Origin: Nostoc sp. LEGE 12450
GTDB taxonomy: Bacteria > Cyanobacteriota > Cyanobacteriia > Cyanobacteriales > Nostocaceae
Reading direction: 5' to 3'
Assembly: GCF_015206895.1 (NCBI RefSeq)
Contig: NZ_JADEXU010000062.1
Span: 1 to 43,334 of the forward strand
Length of the DNA: 43,334 nucleotides
Of the stretch, positions 26,684-37,087 are shown piece by piece. Both the position numbers and the translations under genes were made by a program. Position 1 is the first letter of the stretch, and each line of letters starts with the position of its first letter. The notes beneath the pieces are model-generated. The model saw only the letters and a program-made list of their open reading frames with translations, made no database searches and had not been told where the DNA came from.

Positions 26684-29600
26684 GTGGAAAAAATAGCCAT
26701 CATCGCATTATCATGCCTATTCCCCGATGCAAAGAATCCTGAAGAATACTGGCAAAACATCGTTAATCAAAAAGATTCGACATCCTCTGCAACCGTCGAA
26801 GAAATCGGAGTAGATCCGACAATATTTCACAATCCAGTTAAAGGTACACCAGACAAAACCTATTCTCTCAAAGGCGGATACATCCGCGACTTCCAGTTTA
26901 ATCCATCTGAATACAATCTACCATCAGAATTTGTTGCTGGTTTAGATAACACCTTCAAATGGTCATTGTATGCAGCTAAACAAGCAATTGTACAGAGTGG
27001 TTATTGGGGTAATCAAACTGTTCTAGCAAAATGTGGCGTAATTTTAGGTAATTTGTCATTCCCGACAAAATTATCTAACAAATTATTCTCTCCAATATAC
27101 CAGCAAGCTATTAACCCTGCTGTCAGAGAACTTTTGCAGGATGAAGACTTTAATTTAGCTGCTTTACCAAGTGCAACTAAAGCATCTTTATACAATGCGA
27201 TGATATCTGGTTTACCAGCATCTATCGTTGCTCAAGCTTTATCTCTATCCCAGATTAATTTATGTCTGGATGCTGCTTGCTCGTCATCATTTTATGCGAT
27301 TAAATTAGCATCTCATTACTTATGGTCACACAAAGCTGATGTCATGTTAGCTGGAGCCATCAGTTGTGCAGATTCCTTATTCGTGCGGATGTTATTTTCC
27401 GGTGTTCAAGGGTATGCAGAAAACGGTATCAGCCGCCCCTTAGATAAATCCTCTAGAGGGTTAATCCCCGCCGATGGTGTTGGGATGGTGATGCTGAAAA
27501 GATATTCTGATGCCGTTAGAGATGGCGATAATATTCTCGCCACTATCTGCGGTAATGGACTCTCGAATGATGGCAAAGGTAAGCACTTACTGAGTCCGAA
27601 TCCTAAAGGACAAGTTTTAGCTTTTGAACGAGCGTACAATGAGGCGAAATTTAGTCCAAAAAGCATCGATTATCTAGAGTGTCACGCCACTGGCACATTG
27701 CTAGGAGATACAACCGAATTTAACTCCATCGAAACATTCTTTGGTCAAAATCAAGCTGCGCCTCTGGTAGGTTCTGCTAAGGCGAATACTGGTCACTTGC
27801 TAACTGCTGCTGGCATGGTTGGCTTAACTAAAGTGATTTTGAGTATGTCTCATGGTGTAATTCCAGCAACCATGAATGTTTCGGAACCTTTAATGTCAGA
27901 AAATGGTACAATTTCAGCCGATAAAATTGTTAGAACAGCTACAGTATGGCCGAATAATAACGCATCAATTAAACGGGCAGCTATTAGCGCTTTTGGTTTT
28001 GGCGGTACTAATTCTCATCTGATTTTAGAGCAAGGAAATACAGCAGAATCAGTTGAATCAACTCCACCTGTTCCATCTACCAAAGTCGCCATTGTCGGCA
28101 TGGATGCCTTTTTTGGTAACTGCAATGGTTTGGATGCTTTTGAACGCAGTATTTATGATGGAACACAGCATTTTACTTCTCTACCGCCTCAAAGATGGCA
28201 TGGTATAGAAAATCAAGAAAGTGTTCTGAAAGAGTACGGTTTAACAGACGGGAAAGCACCAGTAGGGGCATATATCAAGGATTTTGAAATCGATACTTTA
28301 TCGTGCAAAATTCCACCGAATGAAATCGAGAAGTTAAACCCACAACAATTGTTGCTTCTGAAAGTTAGCGATCGCGCCGTCAAAGATGCGAAACTACAGG
28401 AGGGTGGCAATGTGGCTGTGATTGTTGCCGCCGAGACAGAATTCTCTGTGCATCAGCTACAGCAAAGATGGAATTTATCTTGGCAAGTTAAGGATGGCTT
28501 ACTCAACCAAGGAATTTCTCTACCAGCTGAACAGCTTTCCCAACTGGAAACTATTGTCAAAGATAGTATTCACCAACCAGTAGAAATCGGCGAATATGTG
28601 AGTCACATCGCCAACATCATGGCGAGTCGGATTTCTGCTTTGTGGAATTTCACTGGCCCTGCATTCACCGTCAGCGCTGGCGAAAATTCTGCCCTCAAAG
28701 CGTTGGAAGTTGCTCAAATGCTACTCGCTACTGGAGAAGTTGATGCAGTGGTTGTGGGTGCGGTAGATTTAGCAGGTGGTGTGGAAAATGTCTTATTCCG
28801 CAGCCAATTTGCACCAATTAATACGGGTGTGAATACGTTGGGTTATGACCAACAAGCTAATGGCTGGACGGTTGGCGAAGGTGCTGGTGCAGTTGTCCTC
28901 AAGCGCTACGAAGCTGCTAAGGAAGATAATGAACGCATCTATGCAGTAATTGATGCCATGAGTTTCGCACAAGGTAATTCTACTTTGAGTGACGCTTTGG
29001 TAAAACCTGATGCTTCAGCTATCAGCAATGTCTGCAAACAAGCTTTCGAGATGGCGGAGATTCAACCCACAGAGGTTAACTATGTAGAAGTCTTCGGTAG
29101 TGGCGTTCCCCAGGAGGATGAAGCCGAAATCACAGGTTTACTCCAAGCTTATCCCAAAGTGGGCAATGGTTTGCATTGTGCGTTAGGTAGCGTTAAATCC
29201 AATATCGGCCACACCTATACAGCATCGGGAATTGCTAGCTTAATTAAAACCGCTCTCTGTCTTTATTACAGGTATATTCCCGCCACACCAAAATGGTCTG
29301 GTGTCAAAACACCGCAAGTATGGGAAGGTAGTCCTTTCTATGTGGCGATGGAATCAAGACCTTGGTTTGTCGATAAAGGCGGCACACGCAGAATAGCAGC
29401 AATTAATAGCATGGGTATAGATGGCAGTTACGCCCATTTAATCTTGTCGGAGGAACCCAGCCAAGAGGAGCGCGACAACAGATATTTGCAACAAATGCCT
29501 TTTCATCTGTTTCCTATAGCAGTTAGCGATCGCTCCACTATACCCGATATCCTAAACCATCTCCAAAAATCCATCGAAGCTAGTTCTTCTTTATCAGCTA

Positions 29601-31435
29601 CCGCCAGCGAGACATTTGCTACTTTTCAACAGCATTCTGATGCAAAATACGTCTTATCAATCGCAGGACGTAACACAAAAGATTTACTCAAAGAAATTGA
29701 ATCTGCCCGTAAAGGTGTAAATAATGCCTTTGAAAACGGCACAGATTGGCAAACACCACTAGGTAGTTATTTCACAGCGAAACCATTGGGTAAAACTGGA
29801 GCAGTTGCTTACGTTTACCCCGCAGCAGTCAATTCTTATATTGGCATTGGTCGGACTGTTTTTCGCTTATTTCCGAAAGTTTTCGAGGACTTAAAAAGTA
29901 ACAATCTTTACAACCGGGCTGCCGATGTTGAAAAGCTAGTTTATCCCAGAAGCTTACCTAAATTGACAACTAGGCAACTAGAAACTCTCGAAAAGCAATT
30001 GTTAGATGATTCGCTAGCAATGTTTGAAAGTGAAATCGCCTTTGCTAGATATATGACGGCAATTTTCCGAGATGATTTTAAAGTCAAGCCGCAATCTGTA
30101 TTTGGGTATAGCTTGGGTGAAACTAGTATGATGGTTGCCCAAGGTGTTTGGAGTGATTTTGAGGGTGGAAGTAACACCTTAAATTCATCACCTTTATTTG
30201 GCGATAAGTTATCTGGGCCGAAAAATGCTGTGCGTGAATATTGGGGATTAACAGATTCACCAAACAACAATTTTTGGAATACCTATGTTCTCATGGCTAC
30301 TCCATCGCAAGTGAGAGAATGCCTGAAACATGAGAATCACGTCTACTTAACTCAAATCAACACACCAGAAGAAGTATTAATTGCTGGTGAAGATGCCGCC
30401 TGTAAGCGAGTGATAGCAACTTTAGGTTGCAATTCTTTCCCCGCTCCCTTCGACCATGTGATACATTGTGAAGCGATGCGATCGCAGTTCGAGGAAATCA
30501 AGAAGGTAAACACCTTACCATCACAAAATCTTCCTGGGATTGTGTTTTATTCTGCCGCCGATTATCAACCGATTGTACTTGAAAGTGATGCGATCGCGCA
30601 TAATATCGCCAAAGGATTGTGCCAAGAACTTGATTTTCCCCAATTAGTTAATCGTGTCTACGATGATGGTGTGAAAATATTCCTAGAAGCAGGTGCAGGT
30701 AGTGTCTGTTCACGATGGATTGATAAAATTCTCGGCAGCAAAGAACATATCACAGTTTCTCTAAATCGTAGAGGAATGGATGACCATGCTTCGATGGTCA
30801 AAGCATTAGCAAAACTACTCAGTCATCAGGTGAACGTAGATTTATCACCGTTGTACAACAAAGCCCAAGAAACCGCTAATTCAAACAAAGCAACATTGAG
30901 AACAGTTACCTTGGGTGGGAAAGCGATCGCTGCTACAATTTTGAGCGAAGAAAATCGCAAACTTGTTAAGGATTTTGCTGGGGATCTTAGGAGCGAACGC
31001 TTCAAAATACAGCATCTAGATATACCTAATCTCCAACAATCTGAAATCACAGATTCTCTTAACACTTCTAACCAAATAACCCAAGAAGAAACTTACTCCT
31101 CTAACATCTTGCCTCAGCCAGAAGAAGTAAAACCGAAAAATATCATTGATAACGTTTTTCAACCGAGAGAACAATTACAATCTTCTGAGTCAAGCGCAAT
31201 TAAACAGCCAATTCCTGTTTCTTTCCCACCCGTCAGAACTAAAAAAATTAGTAGCATCATCAGCATGTTCGATTTAAATAAGACCCAGTATCAAAAGCTC
31301 AATGCTAATAATTCAAAGATAACTAAAGCACACACAGCCTTCTTACAAGCTAGACAAGATTACAGTCAGCAAATGAGCGAAATCATTCAATTACAACTAG
31401 CTTGCGCCCAAAACTTGCTTAACGACGAATCTTAA
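26684..31435 (+). CDS. hglC: HglC: KS-CLF-AT heterocyst glycolipid synthase subunit
   Basis: The 1583-residue protein begins at GTG, with GGAG 10 nt upstream. Domain 1 (about 1-450) is a complete KS: Cys199 in LDAACSSSF, His in ECHATGT, and His in ANTGHLLTAAG. Domain 2 (about 468-930) is KS-like, but the nucleophile is Glu667 (TVSAGENSALKAL) and the first His is replaced (EVFGSGV), so it is a chain-length/initiation factor. Domain 3 (about 1043-1420) is an acyltransferase of the PfaB type with Ser1143 in GYSLGE and no canonical GQGSQ motif. The C-terminal tail (about 1500-1583) carries a degenerate copy of the HglE helical repeat (H1550TAFLQARQDY). KS-CLF-AT corresponds to parts of PfaC and PfaB in the polyunsaturated fatty acid synthases. 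It acts in the cytoplasm with HglE, HglD and HglA. Confidence 0.87.
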   Translation: MEKIAIIALSCLFPDAKNPEEYWQNIVNQKDSTSSATVEEIGVDPTIFHNPVKGTPDKTYSLKGGYIRDFQFNPSEYNLPSEFVAGLDNTFKWSLYAAKQAIVQSGYWGNQTVLAKCGVILGNLSFPTKLSNKLFSPIYQQAINPAVRELLQDEDFNLAALPSATKASLYNAMISGLPASIVAQALSLSQINLCLDAACSSSFYAIKLASHYLWSHKADVMLAGAISCADSLFVRMLFSGVQGYAENGISRPLDKSSRGLIPADGVGMVMLKRYSDAVRDGDNILATICGNGLSNDGKGKHLLSPNPKGQVLAFERAYNEAKFSPKSIDYLECHATGTLLGDTTEFNSIETFFGQNQAAPLVGSAKANTGHLLTAAGMVGLTKVILSMSHGVIPATMNVSEPLMSENGTISADKIVRTATVWPNNNASIKRAAISAFGFGGTNSHLILEQGNTAESVESTPPVPSTKVAIVGMDAFFGNCNGLDAFERSIYDGTQHFTSLPPQRWHGIENQESVLKEYGLTDGKAPVGAYIKDFEIDTLSCKIPPNEIEKLNPQQLLLLKVSDRAVKDAKLQEGGNVAVIVAAETEFSVHQLQQRWNLSWQVKDGLLNQGISLPAEQLSQLETIVKDSIHQPVEIGEYVSHIANIMASRISALWNFTGPAFTVSAGENSALKALEVAQMLLATGEVDAVVVGAVDLAGGVENVLFRSQFAPINTGVNTLGYDQQANGWTVGEGAGAVVLKRYEAAKEDNERIYAVIDAMSFAQGNSTLSDALVKPDASAISNVCKQAFEMAEIQPTEVNYVEVFGSGVPQEDEAEITGLLQAYPKVGNGLHCALGSVKSNIGHTYTASGIASLIKTALCLYYRYIPATPKWSGVKTPQVWEGSPFYVAMESRPWFVDKGGTRRIAAINSMGIDGSYAHLILSEEPSQEERDNRYLQQMPFHLFPIAVSDRSTIPDILNHLQKSIEASSSLSATASETFATFQQHSDAKYVLSIAGRNTKDLLKEIESARKGVNNAFENGTDWQTPLGSYFTAKPLGKTGAVAYVYPAAVNSYIGIGRTVFRLFPKVFEDLKSNNLYNRAADVEKLVYPRSLPKLTTRQLETLEKQLLDDSLAMFESEIAFARYMTAIFRDDFKVKPQSVFGYSLGETSMMVAQGVWSDFEGGSNTLNSSPLFGDKLSGPKNAVREYWGLTDSPNNNFWNTYVLMATPSQVRECLKHENHVYLTQINTPEEVLIAGEDAACKRVIATLGCNSFPAPFDHVIHCEAMRSQFEEIKKVNTLPSQNLPGIVFYSAADYQPIVLESDAIAHNIAKGLCQELDFPQLVNRVYDDGVKIFLEAGAGSVCSRWIDKILGSKEHITVSLNRRGMDDHASMVKALAKLLSHQVNVDLSPLYNKAQETANSNKATLRTVTLGGKAIAATILSEENRKLVKDFAGDLRSERFKIQHLDIPNLQQSEITDSLNTSNQITQEETYSSNILPQPEEVKPKNIIDNVFQPREQLQSSESSAIKQPIPVSFPPVRTKKISSIISMFDLNKTQYQKLNANNSKITKAHTAFLQARQDYSQQMSEIIQLQLACAQNLLNDES

Positions 31436-31441
31436 TATCTC

Positions 31442-31582
31442 ATACCAATTCTCTTTCAACTTGCACCGCTTAATTCTTAACTTATCTCTTCCTTCGCGCC
31501 CTTTGCGTCCTTCTCTAACGAGACGCTGCGCGAACGCGGTTCGTTTAAAAATTATTACGTGCATCTCCCAGAGAATTGGTAT
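31442..31582. mobile_element. MITE-like element with 13-bp perfect inverted ends (ATACCAATTCTCT)
   Basis: ATACCAATTCTCT at 31442-31454 and its exact reverse complement at 31570-31582 bound a 141-bp element in the hglC-hglA spacer. The interior has CTTCCTTCGCGCCCTTTGCG and ACGCGGTTCGTTT, related to the core of the elements flanking hglD. A TTG start candidate at 31576 for the next gene falls inside the right end, which argues for a later start. Confidence 0.82.
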
Positions 31583-31668
31583 TACTCTCTTCCTCTGTGC
31601 CCTCTGTTAACAGAGTCAACACCCTTCAACTTTATCATCCATTGTTTGTAATCCGAGGGATAACTACC

Positions 31669-33345
31669 GTGACAACCGTAGATACGGTACTAAGTAAACA
31701 CGATAATGGTCTTAACTTCTCCACTTGGTCTCATAACAAAAACCAAGTTTGGAAAGGTTCTTTAGAAACTGTATCTTTTGAGAAACAAACCATCAAAGAT
31801 AAATTGATGGTGTTAAATAAACCCTGCTACATCGTGAAAGTTGCCGGAAAAATCGGTGTCACTAATGAGGGTTATTTATCCCCTGGTGATAATGGCACAA
31901 CAGCACAAGTAGAACTACTAACATTTGCAGCCCCAATCCGTATTCAACAGTTTGGAGATCCGAATTTCCTCTCCTCTCATGGAGTGAAATATGCCTACGT
32001 TACCGGCGCAATGGCTGGCGGAATTGCCTCCGAAGAAATGGTCATTGCACTCGGAAAAGAGCAAATTTTGAGTTCCTTTGGTGCAGGTGGTTTAACTCCA
32101 GAACGTTTGGAAGCAGCCATAAATCGCATTCAACAAGCTTTACCTCAAGGGCCCTACGCATTTAATCTAATCCACAGCCCCAACGAACCTGCGATTGAAC
32201 GCCGCGCAGTGGATTTATATCTCAAATATCAAGTGAGAACAGTAGAAGCATCTGCATTTCTCGACTTGACCCCCAACATTGTTTATTACCGTGTTGCTGG
32301 ATTGGGGTTGAATAGCGCCAATCAAATTGAAATCAAAAATAAAATCATTGCCAAAATTTCTCGCCGAGAAGTTGCGACTAAATTTCTGCAACCAGCACCA
32401 GCCAGAATAATCAAAGAACTTCTTGAACAAGGTCTAATTACCGAGTTACAAGCAACTCTCGCAGCCAAAGTTCCGATGGCTGATGATATTACCGTCGAGG
32501 CAGATTCTGGAGGTCATACAGATAACCGTCCCCTGGTTTGTGTGTTACCTTCTATTATTGCCTTGCGGGATGAAATTCAAGCACAATATCATTACCAAAC
32601 ACCCATTAGAATTGGCGTAGCAGGAGGAATTGGAACACCACAATCAGCATTAGCAGCCTTTATGATGGGTGCTGCTTATATAATGACTGGCTCAATCAAT
32701 CAGTCATGTGTTGAATCTGGGGCTTGTGAACATACCAAAAAGCTATTAGCCCAAGCAGAAATGGCTGATATGATAATGGCCCCAGCAGCCGATATGTTTG
32801 AAATGGGAGTCAAATTGCAAGTTCTCAAACGGGGTACAATGTTCCCCATGCGAGCGCAGAAATTATTTGAACTCTATCGCGCTTATGATTCCATTGAAAG
32901 CATCCCCCTTGCAGAAAGAGAGAAATTAGAAAAACAAGTTTTTCGCAAAACTATTGCTGAAGTATGGGAAGGAACTGCGGCTTATTTATCCCAAAAAAAT
33001 CCTGAGAAACTTGGGAAAGCAGTCAATAATCCTAAACTAAAAATGGCGTTGATTTTCCGTTGGTATCTCGGATTATCTTCTCGCTGGTCTAGTTCTGGTG
33101 AAAAAGGTAGAGAAGTCGATTATCAAATTTGGTGTGGCCCGGCAATGGGCGGTTTCAATGACTGGGTACGCGGTTCCTACCTGTCGGAACCAAATAATCG
33201 TGGTGTAGTTGATGTTGCTAATCAAATTATGACTGGTGCAGCCTTTTTGTACCGTGTCCAAAATTTGAAAATTCAAGGGCTGCAAGCTTCCGATTATTAC
33301 AGTCAATATCACCCTATTCGTTCTACATCATTGTTGGAGATTTAA
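31669..33345 (+). CDS. hglA: PfaD-like FMN-dependent enoyl reductase
   Basis: The protein has 558 residues from the GTG at 31669, chosen because GAGG lies 10 nt upstream; the frame is open back to a TTG inside the MITE end. An N-terminal region of about 90 residues precedes a TIM-barrel nitronate monooxygenase-like domain. Motifs include [43 protein letters not shown] and [19 protein letters not shown], the flavin/phosphate loop. PfaD is the trans-acting enoyl reductase of polyunsaturated fatty acid synthases, so here it should saturate the enoyl intermediates. The name hglA follows my recollection of the Anabaena nomenclature and is less certain than the enzyme class. It is 2 bp from the next gene. 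Confidence 0.82.
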   Translation: MTTVDTVLSKHDNGLNFSTWSHNKNQVWKGSLETVSFEKQTIKDKLMVLNKPCYIVKVAGKIGVTNEGYLSPGDNGTTAQVELLTFAAPIRIQQFGDPNFLSSHGVKYAYVTGAMAGGIASEEMVIALGKEQILSSFGAGGLTPERLEAAINRIQQALPQGPYAFNLIHSPNEPAIERRAVDLYLKYQVRTVEASAFLDLTPNIVYYRVAGLGLNSANQIEIKNKIIAKISRREVATKFLQPAPARIIKELLEQGLITELQATLAAKVPMADDITVEADSGGHTDNRPLVCVLPSIIALRDEIQAQYHYQTPIRIGVAGGIGTPQSALAAFMMGAAYIMTGSINQSCVESGACEHTKKLLAQAEMADMIMAPAADMFEMGVKLQVLKRGTMFPMRAQKLFELYRAYDSIESIPLAEREKLEKQVFRKTIAEVWEGTAAYLSQKNPEKLGKAVNNPKLKMALIFRWYLGLSSRWSSSGEKGREVDYQIWCGPAMGGFNDWVRGSYLSEPNNRGVVDVANQIMTGAAFLYRVQNLKIQGLQASDYYSQYHPIRSTSLLEI

Positions 33346-33347
33346 AA

Positions 33348-34862
33348 ATGACTATAAAACAGTCTTTCACAGCAGACGATATTCAAATATTTTTGGTATC
33401 TAACTTAGCTAAGTTGCTAGGAGTTTCAACTGATGAAATAGATATCAAAGAACATTTAGAAAACTATGGGTTGGATTCAGCCCAAGCAATGATTCTAGTA
33501 AGTAACTTAGAAAAATTGCTCGGATTTCAGCCATCTCCGTTGCTTCTGTGGCATTACCCAAATATTGAAGCTCTTTCACAGCGTTTAGCTGAAGAAGTGC
33601 AAGAAGGTTCATCAGTTCAAGATACAAAGGTAGTAGCCTCTAATGCCAACGCTGCACCCTCTGTTCTAGATTTAGGTGCTGAGGCTGTTCTTGACCCTAC
33701 AATACATCCTGGTGCTGCATCTAATGTACTTGTGGGTGAACCCAAGAACATCTTTTTAACTGGAGGAACGGGCTTTTTAGGAGCCTTTATCATCCGGGAA
33801 TTGCTACAAGAAACTAATGCGGATATCTATTGCTTAGTGCGTGCTGCTAATGCTGAAGAAGGCAAAAGCAAACTCCAAAAGAATCTGGAACAGTATGCAA
33901 TTTGGCAAGAAGAATTTACCTCCAGAATTATTCCGATTGTCGGCGATTTATCTCAGCCATTGTTAGGTATTGGTTCGGAACAGTTTCAAATTTTAGCTGC
34001 CAATATTGATACTATTTATCATAGTGCTGCTTTATTGAATTATGTTTTTCCATACTCAGCACTGAAAGCAGCCAATGTTTTAGGCACTCAAGAAGTTTTG
34101 AGATTAGCTTGTCAAGTTAAAGTCAAGCCTGTACATTACGTTTCTAGTGTGGCTGTTTTTGAATCCACAGCTTATGCTGGCAAGGTTGTTAAAGAACAGG
34201 ATGAATTCAATCATTGGGAAGGTATTTATCTAGGCTATTCACAAACTAAATGGGTAGCTGAAAAGTTAGTCAAAATTGCTCGTGACCGTGGACTTCCTGT
34301 AACTATTCACAGACCACCCCTGATTTCAGGTGATAGCAAAACAGGTATTTGTAACACACATGACTTTATCAATTTGATGACCAAGGGCTGTCTACAAATG
34401 GGATATTTCCCTGATGTAGATTATATGTTGGATATGTCACCTGTGGACTATGTAAGTAAAGCGATCGTTTATCTATCACGCCAAAAAGAATCTATAGGTA
34501 AAGCTTTCAATTTACAACATCCTCAACCTGCTGCATTGAAAATGCTAGTTGAGTGGATACGCTCTTTTGGTTATTCAGTTGAGATGATTCCTTACGAAAA
34601 ATGGCAATCAGAATTAATCAATAATGTCACTTCTGCTGACAATCCTTTATACACTCTGCGGCCATTTTTACTGGAACGCTGGTCTGATGAACAACTGACT
34701 ATTCCTGATTTGTATTTACAAGCTAGAAGACCTCATATTAGCTGCCAAGACACTCTTCATGCACTAGCAGGTAGCTCTATTGCTTGTCCTCCCATTGACT
34801 CTCAATTGTTTATGACTTATACAGCTTACTTGATTCAAAGCGGTTTCTTGAATATCGCTTAG
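33348..34862 (+). CDS. hetM: HetM/HglB: ACP-thioester reductase
   Basis: The 504-residue protein has an N-terminal ACP (about 8-85) with Ser44 in YGLDSAQAM as the phosphopantetheine site. A short linker leads to an extended SDR thioester-reductase domain (about 128-504). This has [34 protein letters not shown], and Tyr/Lys in [13 protein letters not shown]. It would load the finished very long acyl chain and release it by NADPH-dependent reduction to aldehyde or alcohol, which fits the alcohol ends of heterocyst glycolipid aglycones. The ATG is 2 bp after the hglA stop with GGAG 8 nt before it, so translation is coupled. Also known as HglB; the gene is last in the synthase operon. Confidence 0.9.
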   Translation: MTIKQSFTADDIQIFLVSNLAKLLGVSTDEIDIKEHLENYGLDSAQAMILVSNLEKLLGFQPSPLLLWHYPNIEALSQRLAEEVQEGSSVQDTKVVASNANAAPSVLDLGAEAVLDPTIHPGAASNVLVGEPKNIFLTGGTGFLGAFIIRELLQETNADIYCLVRAANAEEGKSKLQKNLEQYAIWQEEFTSRIIPIVGDLSQPLLGIGSEQFQILAANIDTIYHSAALLNYVFPYSALKAANVLGTQEVLRLACQVKVKPVHYVSSVAVFESTAYAGKVVKEQDEFNHWEGIYLGYSQTKWVAEKLVKIARDRGLPVTIHRPPLISGDSKTGICNTHDFINLMTKGCLQMGYFPDVDYMLDMSPVDYVSKAIVYLSRQKESIGKAFNLQHPQPAALKMLVEWIRSFGYSVEMIPYEKWQSELINNVTSADNPLYTLRPFLLERWSDEQLTIPDLYLQARRPHISCQDTLHALAGSSIACPPIDSQLFMTYTAYLIQSGFLNIA

Positions 34863-35433
34863 GAGTTCATAACTTGCGTAGGATGTGTTAGGAACGTAAC
34901 GCACTATCCCGAATACTTTCGGTGCGTTACGGAAGCCATAACACACCCTACAACTACAACAAAACAAGTTTATTTAGTCGATGTTTTTTAAAACTCAGTA
35001 CTGCTGAATAGTTAATATTTCAGGTGCCAGCAACAACTCATACACTAACAGCGGCAATCTAATTGCCCTGTTTTTTTATGCTCAATCATGTAAATTTTTA
35101 GTATTCACCCCTTGACAGAAGCAATTGAGGATAGAATGGTTAGTGTTGGGCATAAAAGTTTGATTTTACCCGCTGGCTTTTGTGAGCTATCAAAAGCCAA
35201 ATGCTAGCAGTCTAAAATAATCGAACTCCTTTAAGTCCTAACTTTTTCGATGCATAAGTCCTAAATTTGCGTTTGGACTGCTACATCTATTCAATGCACC
35301 AAACAAGCATTTGAAAGGGTAATAACTCAAGATATTTCTTGTAGGTTGAGATATTACGCGTACTTAATTGTAGAGCGAGAATCACTGTAAATGCAACGCA
35401 GCTTCATCAAGTTGAATTCACCAATATTCTTAA
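34863..35433. other. 571-bp gap between hetM and the SDR gene
   Basis: No gene-like frame is present. A palindromic interspersed repeat fills 34878-34952. The rest is AT-rich and would carry the promoter of the SDR gene, including possibly ATTGAGGATAGAATGG near 35125. No perfect GTAN8TAC site was found. Confidence 0.55.
34878..34952. repeat. Palindromic interspersed repeat (GTAGGRTGTGTTA)
   Basis: GTAGGATGTGTTA at the left and TAACACACCCTAC at the right form 13-bp inverted ends with one mismatch; inner arms AACGTAACGCAC and GTGCGTTACGGA pair as well. It lies 15 bp after the hetM stop, so the hairpin could terminate or stabilise the synthase transcript. The sequence type is common in cyanobacterial genomes. 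Confidence 0.75.
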
Positions 35434-36237
35434 ATGAACACAACACATCAAAGACAGAGCAAACAAACTGCTCTTATTACCGGGGCAGCCGGTGGAATTG
35501 GCTACGAATTAGCATGTATTTTTGCTGCTCATGATTACAATTTGGTATTAGTAGACAGAAACGGGCCAAAGCTACTAGAAATTGCAGTTCAATTCCAAAA
35601 AAAATTTGGAATCTTTGTCAAAACTATTGTTAAGGATTTATCTATATCAACGGCTCCTGAAGAAATTTTTACAGAGTTACAAAAAGCCGATATTAATGTT
35701 GATGTGCTGGTAAATAATGCCGGATTTGGTATCTATGGATTATTTCACGAAACAGACTTAGCTGCTGAATTGGAAATGCTACAGGTAAATTTGGTGTGTC
35801 TCACCCATTTAACCAAGCTATTCGTGAAGCACATGGTCAAGCAAGGTGAAGGTAAGATATTAAACGTCTCCTCGGCTGCTGCTTTTCAACCTGGGCCTTT
35901 GATGGCGGTTTATTTTGCTACTAAAGCTTATATCTTATCGTTTTCAGAAGCGATCGCTAATGAATTAGAAGGTACTGGTGTCACTGTGACAGTTCTTTGC
36001 CCAGGCTCAACCGCATCTGCCTTTCATGAAAGAACCGGAATGGCTGACTCCAAGTTGCTCAAGGGTAAGAGGATGATGGATGCACGAACAGTAGCTGAAG
36101 TTGGTTTTCGTGCCTTAATGAAGGGTCAAACCATTGTCATTCCTGGTTTACTCAATGCAATACTTGCAAAAAGCGTCAGATTTGTACCGAGAAACTTGGT
36201 AACAAAAATTGTAAGAAATATGCAGGAAGATAAGTAG
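35434..36237 (+). CDS. Short-chain dehydrogenase/reductase at the hetN position, without the RGSGR motif
   Basis: This is a 267-residue classical SDR: TALITGAAGGIG (12-23), NNAG (94-97), Ser146/147 in NVSSAAAF, Y160xxxK164 and CPGSTASAF. In Anabaena PCC 7120 the SDR gene between hetM and hetI is hetN, the patterning suppressor, whose ERGSGR pentapeptide region sits just before the catalytic strand. Here that region reads KQGEGK (136-141), so RGSGR is absent, and the protein is shorter than my recollection of HetN (287). It looks closer to DltE/YqjQ-like SDRs. I would therefore not call it HetN; it could be a positional replacement or a lipid ketoreductase. Convergent with hetI. Confidence 0.85.
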   Translation: MNTTHQRQSKQTALITGAAGGIGYELACIFAAHDYNLVLVDRNGPKLLEIAVQFQKKFGIFVKTIVKDLSISTAPEEIFTELQKADINVDVLVNNAGFGIYGLFHETDLAAELEMLQVNLVCLTHLTKLFVKHMVKQGEGKILNVSSAAAFQPGPLMAVYFATKAYILSFSEAIANELEGTGVTVTVLCPGSTASAFHERTGMADSKLLKGKRMMDARTVAEVGFRALMKGQTIVIPGLLNAILAKSVRFVPRNLVTKIVRNMQEDK

Positions 36238-36284
36238 AGGCAATGGGCATTGGGCATTGGCGAAGAATAACAAATTACTAATGA

Positions 36285-37004
36285 CTAATATTGCCAGCAT
36301 TTTAAGTTCCAGCCACAATTTGCTATGGCAACAGCAGCAACATAATTGTTAGCAGGTACTAGTTCAAAAAGACTCCAGTCTTCTAATATCTGTAACTTGG
36401 CTGGTTCTGTAGGAGTCAACGACACTTCAACTTGCTCTAACTGGGATAGTCCGTCTCCAGTTGCTTTTAAATAAGCTTCCTTGCAAGTCCAGTAACGGAA
36501 AAATATCTCTTGCTGTTGGTTGGGAGATTGCGATCGCAACATCTCATATTCTCTCGGTAAAAAGAACCGTTTGGCAAGAGCTTCAATATCAGACATTGAG
36601 CGAATATATTCTAGGTCTACACCAATTGGGTAGGTACAATTCACCGCACACAAACCCAACCCTTGGGAATGAGACAAGTTAAATTCCAGTCTACTATCGG
36701 CAAATGTGTCTGCTAATACTGGTTTGCCACGCTGTTGATAATTAAACTGCACTTGTAAGGGTTGGATACCCAAATAGCGACCTAATATAGTTCGGAGAAT
36801 ACCACGACCAGCAATGAAACGCTGTCGATGTTCCTGAAAATAGAACCGTTCAGCACGAGCCGTTTCGTCACTGGAAAGAGTTGCTGCTAAATTTTGCAGT
36901 TGTAGTTCTGGTTGGTCAAGTTCTATACGCCAGACATGAATCTCATCTGGTAACAAAGTTAAATCTGTCGGTGCAGGTAGCCAGAAATGATGAGTAGCGG
37001 TCAT
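36285..37004 (-). CDS. hetI: Sfp-type 4'-phosphopantetheinyl transferase HetI
   Basis: The 239-residue protein has the three family motifs: RGKPVLADT with FNLSHSQG (109-115), the Mg-binding G128VDLEY (Asp130, Glu132) and FRYWTCKEAYLKATGDGL (Trp172, Lys175, Glu176, Lys180). It moves phosphopantetheine from CoA to carrier-protein serines; the ACPs of HglE (two) and HetM (one) next door are its obvious substrates. Broad-specificity Sfp-type enzymes are the usual PPTases of cyanobacteria. Convergent with the SDR gene, with a 47-bp spacer containing GGGCATTGGGCATTGG. Its promoter shares the gap with the DnaA-box cluster. Confidence 0.93.
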   Translation of the reverse strand: MTATHHFWLPAPTDLTLLPDEIHVWRIELDQPELQLQNLAATLSSDETARAERFYFQEHRQRFIAGRGILRTILGRYLGIQPLQVQFNYQQRGKPVLADTFADSRLEFNLSHSQGLGLCAVNCTYPIGVDLEYIRSMSDIEALAKRFFLPREYEMLRSQSPNQQQEIFFRYWTCKEAYLKATGDGLSQLEQVEVSLTPTEPAKLQILEDWSLFELVPANNYVAAVAIANCGWNLKCWQY

Positions 37005-37087
37005 TGAATCTGATTTGATTTGTTTTGTAACCTTTACCGAAGTTTAGCTTTGCTAGTCTCTATTTTATCCTGAAGATATATTTTAAG

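Noticed and set aside
35434..36237. Calling this gene hetN because it lies between hetM and hetI
   Set aside because: The RGSGR motif and flanking HetN sequence are absent (KQGEGK instead), so position alone is not enough; annotated as an SDR at the hetN position.
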